From the NCBI GenBank assembly GCA_023653785.1, contig JAMKCH010005461.1, forward strand, positions 62,001-126,000: a stretch of DNA of 64,000 bases, in the 5' to 3' direction. The first letter of the stretch is position 1. Each line of letters begins with the position of its first letter. Below, in pieces: positions 56,952 to 64,000 of this stretch. Source of the DNA: Ophioderma brevispina. Taxonomy: Eukaryota; Echinodermata; Ophiuroidea; Amphilepidida; Ophiodermatidae. A program made the translations under genes and the position numbers. Under the pieces are notes generated by a model. It worked only from the letters and a program-made list of their open reading frames with translations, ran no database searches and was not told where the DNA came from.

Positions 56952-59755
56952 AGAATACAATTGGTTTCCCCAGGAATAGAACCCATAATGATCACTTTTC
57001 CTGTCCTCAAACCTATTCGGATAGAACGCATTGTGGCGATTTGGATTTGAGTTTTAGAGAATAAAACCATTAATTGCTATAACTAACTCGTACACCGGTT
57101 TAGCAGACAAGAGTACTTGTGAAATTCAATATCATATTATCAGTGTGCGCCAACTTAAGAAAGACTATACGCATTAGACAAGAGAAAAATAGGGTTCGCG
57201 CCAACAACTGCGTGGGCGGGCCTCACACACTGACGCCTAAATAAGGCATATTCCCTATGAAATATTAGCTAACCTTAACACACGAAGATTATTTAAGTAA
57301 GTCCTCTCTATCACTTAACCTCATTATTTAGAAGGTGGGCGCTGAAACGTCCCGAACGAGCTTTTCAATATGATAGAAATCGGGGGGGGGTGTAATTTTT
57401 AACAGAAGCCTTTACAAAACTACATCGTGCGTCCGTCTTTCTCCCTCTATTTTTATTTAAGGACAAACATGGAAAATCTGACCGCTATAAGGAGATCCGT
57501 ATGAACCTGTTGGCAATTGAAAATTGGCGACAATTTTCATTTACATGCTCATAATCTGCAATTATTTAAAGGACAATAATAGGAGAGTTTTTGAGGATAC
57601 AAATTTCTAAAATTTTGCATTTGAATGTGTAAACAACTGCCAGAAACACGTGTCGAAGTTTTTGTTTGAACAAATATGGAAAAGAAAATCAAACCAAGTT
57701 TTTGACCTTTTTATGGCCCTAATGGGCACGACAAAAGAAGTGCACTTGGTAAAAAATTTGCTGTTGTGCATGACAGAAAATACAAATTTATTTTTTTATT
57801 AATATCAGGACGGGGTTTTGTGCTTATTCACTTAAAGGTGCGCGTTTCCGATCGTCTTTGGGGCACATTGATTACACGGAAGTAGTAATCTCCGCTTTTG
57901 ATTCAGATGAAAGGCCGTATTTTTCTCATTGGCGTCCTGAGCCCTCAAATCAATTACATTCCCAAGATATAAACAAAACAAAACCTTCCGTTTTTAAAAT
58001 GGTTAACATCAATATTAGCACGCCCATGAATAGGGACTTTACAGTATGCAATATTGTCTTCTACCATCATGCTTTCTATCGAATGTGCAAGTGGCCAGCT
58101 CTTCAGCTGTCTCAGAAAAAAGTGGTACAATCAGAAAAAAAAAAAATCGGTTTAAATAGATATTTCAAAATAAGTCATTCTTAATTGGCATAATTTTTTT
58201 AAAGAACAAAGAACCAGGCTTCCAATGGTGGGTTTCTTCTTTTCTTCTTCATCTATTTTGCTGTTTGTTAAATCCAGAGTATTATCCATTTAGTGCGATA
58301 CAACAAAATCGATTTTGTGCCACTTTTATGCATAGGGCAAGATTTTGTTCGCGCAGTTTATATCATGCTGTCATGAAGCTTACAAAAGGTTGCAACTTCA
58401 CAAAAGAAACAAAACACATATGTACCGTACACAAAGGAGGTCTAGTTATATCAACACAAGTTTTAAGAGTCAACATTAATCAGTTCATGATATCAATATC
58501 TTCTGTTTTTCATAAAAATAAACAATACAAATATTTATTGCCCCACGTCAATGAAATGGAGCTTTGATTTATTTACAAAAATTGGTATCTGTAAAATCAT
58601 GCAGAAGGCGGAAAGTTAATGCCCAACCAAAATAAACACTCAAAATCAAAAGGAAATTGGTAAAAATAATGCACTATCTTTGTGCCAATATAAAACCTAT
58701 TGTTGAAGTCAATAGCATTTTATTGGAAGCAAAGTATCAAGGTTTTGGTAGGAATTTGCATTTCAGATAATCAACCATAACAAACTCTCCCTCCAGGTGC
58801 TGTGTACGCTCATGGTTCTTTCTAACAAACACTACAGTATGCGATATTTCATTGATCTTAAGCCAGAACTTACTGATCATAACTTCCACAAGTACGTAAC
58901 GTTTTCGTATCTTTATAGTTTCTTTATGAAGTGAATTCCTTTGAAAGAATTTATAGCTGTTCAAATGTCAATAAATTATGTTTAACTAATTCTTTAACCT
59001 TTTCACCAAACCAGAAGGAAAAAGTGGCACCTAACCTTTTGATTTTTGTGTGCCGCAGTCAACTAGAGTTATTCTCGCGTATTGCGATGAAACAGCCAAA
59101 ATGAGAGGAAACAAAAAATCCTGGAAAGCTGGTCTTTTCCCTTTAATGTGATGTACCAAAACGACTTACTTATGTTGAAGATATAAGATTGAAAAAAATC
59201 GCGTTTCTGATTTGTACCATTTTTTTGGGAGACAGGCTGTATATCAAGTAGAGAACCACAATAGCATAAAATCGTAACAAGCCCCTTTAATTCAACGAGA
59301 GTTCCACATAACAGGGTCGCTTAAAATGGGAAAAATCCTGTTTTTTGCACATGATTACAGTAGCATTATACAAAATTAGCATCTGAAATGATTTAAGCTT
59401 GATAATTTTACTTCTTTGGTTCAAAAATTGTGAAATTCTTATTTCTTATTGGAGCAAATAAGAAACCCACCCTATGATGAATGTGAATAGAAGAATATAA
59501 GAATCACCCTTGTTTCCACTGTAAAGACATATAGGTAGCCAATCCAATGTAGGAACTCTATTGAGCGGCTAATCTATAAATGAAATCACTACCAATCACT
59601 AAAAATATGGATGCCATAAAATGTGTCGTTTCACCTTGAAGGTGTGATTTGAATACTCTGGTACGCATTCTAAATATGCAAACAAACCCTGTTTGGGGAA
59701 AAAAAAAAGATATGTGTGACATATTCAGGAATATGTACTCGGTTTTTAAGGTTTT
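56130..59755. other. No recognisable gene
   Basis: Includes a 28-base T run (56920-56947) and several chance-length frames (56125-56358 minus, 57858-58184 plus, 58265-58567 plus, 58737-58964 minus). None shows a domain. Confidence 0.4.
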
Positions 59756-59764
59756 TGTTATTAA

Positions 59765-60870
59765 CGATGAACACTGTTCTTCACTTTGACAGTCTTGATC
59801 AACTTGGCATTGAAGAATATAAACCATTAAGACGTACAGAAGTTAAATGACCATTGACCGTTTTTAGCGTACACCTTACATAGAAGTGAAATATTTGAAG
59901 ATATCAAAATCGCTAGTTATTAGAGAAAATTTATTGATTCCATAATCACCTTAATTCAATATACCTATACGTTATGGAAATATCATGTGATAGTGTGTCC
60001 AAAAAAATGGTGAAATCCAAATTAACAAAACCTCATCTTTTTCAGAATTTTCAATTGAAAAAGGCTCATTGCTAGATCAAAACGAAGCCAGCGACATGTT
60101 GCGTTAGGAGAGTATCACGATTTGTTCACCTTACTGTGCTTAATTAACGGTTGGAAGATTCTAAAATACGCGTTTCACCGTAACATCAATTGATGTACAA
60201 CTGTGTGTTAAATAAAATGTCAAAATACATTAAATACCAATTTGACCAATATGATGATGAGGTCAATTCATCACTTGAATACAAAATACTGTATCACTAC
60301 TTGCTTTCGGTTTAGTGGCAAAATGAAATACGATGCCTGTGCTGATTGTATTTGTTAACGTTATCTATAAACGATAAAAGAAGAAGAAAAAGAAAGCATA
60401 ACGATGAAGGGAGAATAAGGAAGATGACACGTTCTTCACTTGACAGTCTTCATATTCTAACTGCATTTGAAGAACATAGACCATTAAGACGTATAAATTA
60501 AACAGTAAAGGAAATTGGACCATTGACCTTTAGCCGTAACATTACACAGAAGTGAGAATAATCAAAATCGATAGAGCAAAATTATGGATTCATAATCACC
60601 GTAATTCCATATAACATATACGTTATGGAAATATTCACGCGATTAGTGTGTCCCAAAAATGGTGACAATCCCAAATACAAACCCTCATCGTTTTTTCAGA
60701 TTTTCATTGAATTAAGGCTCATTGCTAGCTCAAAACCGAAGCCAGCGACATGTGCGTAGGATGGTGATCACGATTATGTTCACCGTTACTGCTGTTAATT
60801 AACAAGCTAAAATTACTCAGTACGTTTCACCCTAACATCACTGTAAAAAACTGTGGTGTTAAATAAAATG
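59765..60870. repeat. Direct duplication, two units of about 460 bases, 650 apart
   Basis: 59765-60235 and 60430-60865 align throughout: GTTCTTCACTT(T)GACAGTC, CCATTAAGACGTA, TATACGTTATGGAAATAT, GAAGCCAGCGACATGT and GTGTTAAATAAAATGTC. The differences are dominated by 1-3 base indels, as in the 13-kb duplication. The spacer (60240-60425) is unrelated. Confidence 0.88.
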
Positions 60871-60879
60871 TCTCAAAAT

Positions 60880-61420
60880 GCATTCTAGATAGAAAAGTTG
60901 ATTTCAATTGATGGGCATTTCTTGACATACGTATGGACGATGTGTTGGCTTTTGTTAGGCGCGTTGAATTTAAACAGTCAAAGTATGAAGGGTCTCAAGG
61001 ACCTATGATTAGTCTTTTCATTCTCACATATTGTCTCCATTTTCTTGTTAGCAACATTTCAAAGTTGTGATCTCCAAATATAGAAAAAATCATCAAGACG
61101 TTATTTAATAAGTGAACGAAAAAATATAATGTTCAATTATCAAATATACCATAAGTTCTTTTTTCCAAATATCATACTTTAAAAAAAGTCTAAAAAATTA
61201 AAATAATTATATGATAATAACGATGTTAGTAATTATAATAATGACGCCATGAAACCATTTTATTATGAAGACATGAATGGAAGCAATTCATGAAATGCTA
61301 GACCCATTACAAATAATATGCGTAAGTATAACTTGGTTGCCTAGATTTTTCTTACTCAAAGTCTGTGGGGTATCTGAAAAAAAAAAATTAGGCGATACAC
61401 TTTCGTTAATATACTTGAAA
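60880..61420. other. No recognisable gene
   Basis: AT-rich DNA with no supported feature. Confidence 0.4.
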
Positions 61421-61422
61421 TA

Positions 61423-61770
61423 TTAAGTTCGCTGTGTTTCAGCACGTATTAGCGGAAAATTAAATATCGGCGTGTGAACTTCCAAATTTCGGTTGCTGGT
61501 GTTAAATGTTGGTAGCAGGACTTCGTTTTTAATACTGCCATCCATTTTTGCAAAAGCGACGTCACTGCTGCCTCCGTAAATATACATGAATTCCTCATAG
61601 CCACATAAGGCGATAAAATGATTAGCAATGGTTAATAACCCGTACCAGCATGTTATTTGGACCTGTGCATCATAAGTATTATTACCTCGGAAACACAACT
61701 TATAAATGCATGTACTACGAGAAGGAGGCCAAATCATCATTTCCTTTGTTACTGGGCGCCCGGCAGCCAA
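61423..61770 (-). CDS. Possible 3'-terminal exon, unknown product
   Basis: The 115-codon frame contains TYDAQVQITCWYGLLTIANH, then EEFMYIYGGSSDVAFAKMDG, then SIKNEVLLPTFNTSNRNLEV, and ends RAETQRT before TAA. An acceptor-like GATGCACAG (AG at about 61663-61664) would give an exon of 61423-61662. The DVAFAKMDGSIKNEVLLP stretch has a loose resemblance to YWTD-type beta-propeller blades (x-x-A-x-MDGS-x-x-x-x-L), but the YWTD itself is absent. Composition is protein-like; identity is unknown, and chance cannot be excluded. Confidence 0.32.
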   Translation of the reverse strand: MAAGRPVTKEMMIWPPSRSTCIYKLCFRGNNTYDAQVQITCWYGLLTIANHFIALCGYEEFMYIYGGSSDVAFAKMDGSIKNEVLLPTFNTSNRNLEVHTPIFNFPLIRAETQRT

Positions 61771-62070
61771 CAGAGATAATGGGGAGAAAAAGGCGTTAAA
61801 GAGATTCCAAAATTACTTAGTTGAGAGCCTACTAACAAACATGTTAATCATTTTAATGAATAGTTATTATTTTGAATCTCTAATTTGAACTTAATCATTT
61901 TAATTACAATGCCGGCCAATAAATAATATTAGTAGTTGAAATTAACTATTAGTTCTCAGGTAGACCAAGGATTTATTTCCTTATATTTTACTAGAGTAAA
62001 ATAAAAATATACACTATTCGTGTTCTAATACTTATTTTTTATTGCATAATTGGGTATTTATAGTTCTAAT

Positions 62071-62092
62071 TGCAAATAAATAAATAAATAAA
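62071..62092 (-). repeat. (ATTT)n tail of the minus-strand LINE
   Basis: AAATAAATAAATAAATAAAA on the plus strand is (TTTA)n on the minus strand, directly after the LINE ORF end. It fits a microsatellite-type 3' tail rather than poly(A). Confidence 0.7.
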
Positions 62093-62344
62093 ATAATACT
62101 TTGACTTTTTGACTTTACTGCTAGGACGGCGTGTCCCTTTGCTATTCTCATGAGTATTCTCCTCCATTCTGGTATGCCCTTTGCAATAGATTAGGCATTT
62201 TGGAGCAGGGTCCAAGCCTGTTGTCCTTGGGGATCGGTCTTTCCATCTTGCTGGTGGGCGACCTGTACGAAGCTTGTTGAAGTCTTGCGTATAGGCTTGG
62301 TATTGTAATCTGTGTTCCGGCATCCCTACGAATTGTCCAAACAA
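62093..62344 (-). pseudogene. LINE C-terminal tail
   Basis: The frame reads FGQFVGMPEHRLQYQAYTQD, FNKLRTGRPPARWKDRSPRT, TGLDP and KGHTRMEENTHENSKGTRR. It follows the family pattern in which (G)HVxRMPExRLPxQ leads into GRPPxRWKDQIxxDTGL and finally RxxWRxxxxxxxxGxR. A one-base change of frame seems to fall between DPAPKC and the RMEE segment. The open frame continues into the tetranucleotide tail. Confidence 0.8.
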
Positions 62345-62399
62345 TTCAGACTCTCTGGTGACTGCATCCGTGATGGGCTGTGATGTGTCAGACGCGGTC

Positions 62400-63620
62400 T
62401 AATTTCATCATTTCTAATTTGTCCGAAGGTTCACTCATAGGATGGACCGGAGACGTCTCATCTCAAAGCTTTCTAGCTTTTGGCGGTCTGCCTTGCGCAA
62501 TTACCCAGGACTTGCTCCTAGGTGGCAATGCGTGGAGAGTATAAAGAGATTGGTATATTCGAATTTGAGCGTCTTGTGAGTCATTGATTGCGCCAGATGG
62601 GTTATGAGGCTACCCGAGTATGCCAATGCTGCCAGTCCTTGTAAACGCCTCTGATGTCCTACTTAACTGAAGGCACATAACTTCCAAGAAAGACAAAACT
62701 CATATACTTTTGTCAAATAATAGGTGTATGGTAAGGTGATGGTCTTTGGGCATCGGACAAGATCTTGCATTTAGATGGGTTGATATTCATTCCCATTTGG
62801 CGCAGGCTTTTTCCAGTCCTTCTTCTTGTGGATAGTCTGTACTTTTCAAAGACCATTTCCAGCAGGGTGTGTCATGGCACATAACGAATGTTTGTTGATT
62901 TCATCTCTCCCATTTGGATTCCGGAACCTAGGTTTTGAAATCCTCTTCATTACAAATTCTAGAAGAGATTGAAGCGGCATGGAGATAGAAGGCCACCTGT
63001 CTCACACCAAATAAGACTTCGAACCAGTCAGTTTGGTTTTCCATTCACCACTACTGAGCATTATGTTTGATCATACATCTTTTCAATTAGGCTTACCAGC
63101 TTGTTGTCTACTCCAATTGATCTTAAGCATTTTCAGAGTGCCTCTCTCCAAATGGTTATCAAATGCTGCTTTAAATCTACAAAGTTCCAGTGTATAGGAA
63201 TGCGGCTTTCTTTGGCCTTCTCTAGCACTTGGAGAACAATAAATACAGAATCAGTAGTACGTCTTGAGCTTCTAAATCCACAGCATTGTTCCTCTCCAAG
63301 GTAGTCATATATGGTGTCCTGGATCCGGTCCAGGTCATTCTAAAGAAAACTTTCCATGGGATGGACAGTAAATTAATTGCTCTATAGTTGGCGTGATCTA
63401 GTTTCTCACCTTGCTTGTATACTGGAGTGATCGGTACCTGCTCTAGTCGTCGGAATTTACCCTTCTACCCGGCAATGTGATATTTAACCGTAGCCTGTTC
63501 TCATAGCTGAGCCACCTGCTTTCAGGTTTGTCAGCAGAGTTAGATTTTTAGCCCAATCCACATGCATTTGTTACTTTTCAGTTTCTTTAATGGCCTCTTC
63601 TACTTCTTGTAGTGAGAAAG
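62400..63620 (-). pseudogene. LINE reverse transcriptase, frameshifted
   Basis: In order on the minus strand: VPITPVYKQGEKLDHANYRA and INLLSIPWKVF (about 63440-63340), LDRIQDTIYDYLGEEQCCGF and RSSRRTTDSVF (63340-63240), VLQVLEKAKESRIPIHWNF then VDLK/AAFDN across a one-base loss (about 63235-63155; motif A, first catalytic Asp), and MSLSSGEW.. and LEFVMKRISKPRFRN (63070-62920). The catalytic YADD box is not readable because of indels. DRQKLESFEMRRLRSIL at 62490-62440 is the conserved post-polymerase KLExFExRxLRxIL block. Confidence 0.82.
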
Positions 63621-64000
63621 GCATGCCTGTGAGTCAGAATGTCAGGTTCTGGGATGGAGGAAGTACTTCTTCATTATGGGGGAATTCAGTGTTTGAGATG
63701 TTGGATGAAAGTGTTTTCCAGCACTTCATACTTTATCTGGAGCATTTTTGAGGGAGCCATGTTTGTCTTTGGCAGATGCTGGCAAGTTGAGCTCGTTCAC
63801 TCGATAGCTACGGAACCACCCACTTGAAGAGTTCATGGCTGTTGCTTCCTAGCATGGCATCTTCATCTCTTAATTCTTTCGAAGCAGCTTCTTACTTCAG
63901 TCTTTACTTGATATTTTGAACTCTTGTTCAGTTTGGAGTAGTTGGACTTATTAAGTGCAGTTTGGTTGTTCATCATTTGGATCATTTTCCCGTGCTTGTC

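Larger units (their letters stand above)
62093..64000 (-). mobile_element. APE-type LINE (RTE/craniofacial-protein-2-like group), 3' part, runs off window
   Basis: The minus-strand remnant covers the polymerase and C-terminal part of a non-LTR retrotransposon. It is broken by frequent frameshifts. From the right edge inward it shows pre-polymerase sequence, the fingers and palm of the reverse transcriptase (about 63600-62900), the thumb and connection region (62900-62400), and the C-terminal GRPPARWKDR tail (about 62263-62234). The endonuclease would lie beyond 64000. The 3' end carries a tetranucleotide tail, so insertion orientation is clear. Confidence 0.85.

Noticed and set aside
57858..58184. 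108-codon plus-strand frame
   Set aside because: Several frames of this length are expected by chance in 64 kb of AT-rich DNA; no domain, splice context or conserved phrase.

Overview
The window looks like AT-rich nuclear DNA of an animal, most likely a marine invertebrate. The evidence is apurinic-type and restriction-like-endonuclease-type LINE remnants, tRNA-derived SINEs, several families of small inverted-repeat DNA transposons (MITEs), microsatellites, and no operon-like gene packing. The SINE bodies and the TTAA-flanked MITEs recall families known from echinoderms, cephalochordates and Xenopus, but I cannot fix the taxon. I found no complete protein-coding gene and no intact tRNA or rRNA gene. 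Nearly all open frames over 60 codons are the length expected by chance in DNA of this composition.

Layout. Positions 1-12.5 kb and about 13.4-25.8 kb are two collinear copies, A and B, of one segment, about 13.25 kb apart. Each carries insertions the other lacks. A has a Jockey-like LINE (about 430-3960). B has a TTAA-flanked palindromic MITE (14892-15349), a composite MITE (15469-15757) and a 3.5-kb insertion (about 20.7-24.2 kb) holding the 3' part of an R2/NeSL-type LINE. Both copies share a 1.3-kb DNA transposon with TTGAGTAAA-type subterminal repeats, a small MITE, a CCGGACTAT-rich palindromic element and a hammerhead-like motif. Copy A is longer than B in almost every aligned block, and repeat motifs that are clean in B are broken in A by 1-2 base insertions. 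Copy A may therefore be uncorrected long-read sequence or an alternative haplotype.

25.8-62 kb is repeat-rich intergenic or intronic DNA. It holds SINEs (26.4, 35.8 minus, 38.8, 43.2 kb), a TTAA/TTTGAAAAA transposon family (27.5, 42.95, 46.4-47.0 kb), a TTGTTTAA-rich element (29.3-30.0 kb), a MITE with AATT duplications (36.98-37.25 kb), a telomere-motif foldback (52.9 kb), several local tandem duplications (35.3, 47.1, 55.3, 59.8/60.4 kb), and trinucleotide and CA microsatellites. A few short stretches look like possible exons: plus strand at 40.2 and 53.2 kb; minus strand at 12.7, 23.4, 45.0, 49.9 and 61.4 kb. None could be assigned to a gene.

62.1-64 kb is the 3' part of a minus-strand LINE with a recognisable reverse transcriptase; it runs off the right edge. 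Nothing here forms a working pathway. The window is best read as a transposon graveyard with one large local duplication and one probable sequence-quality problem.
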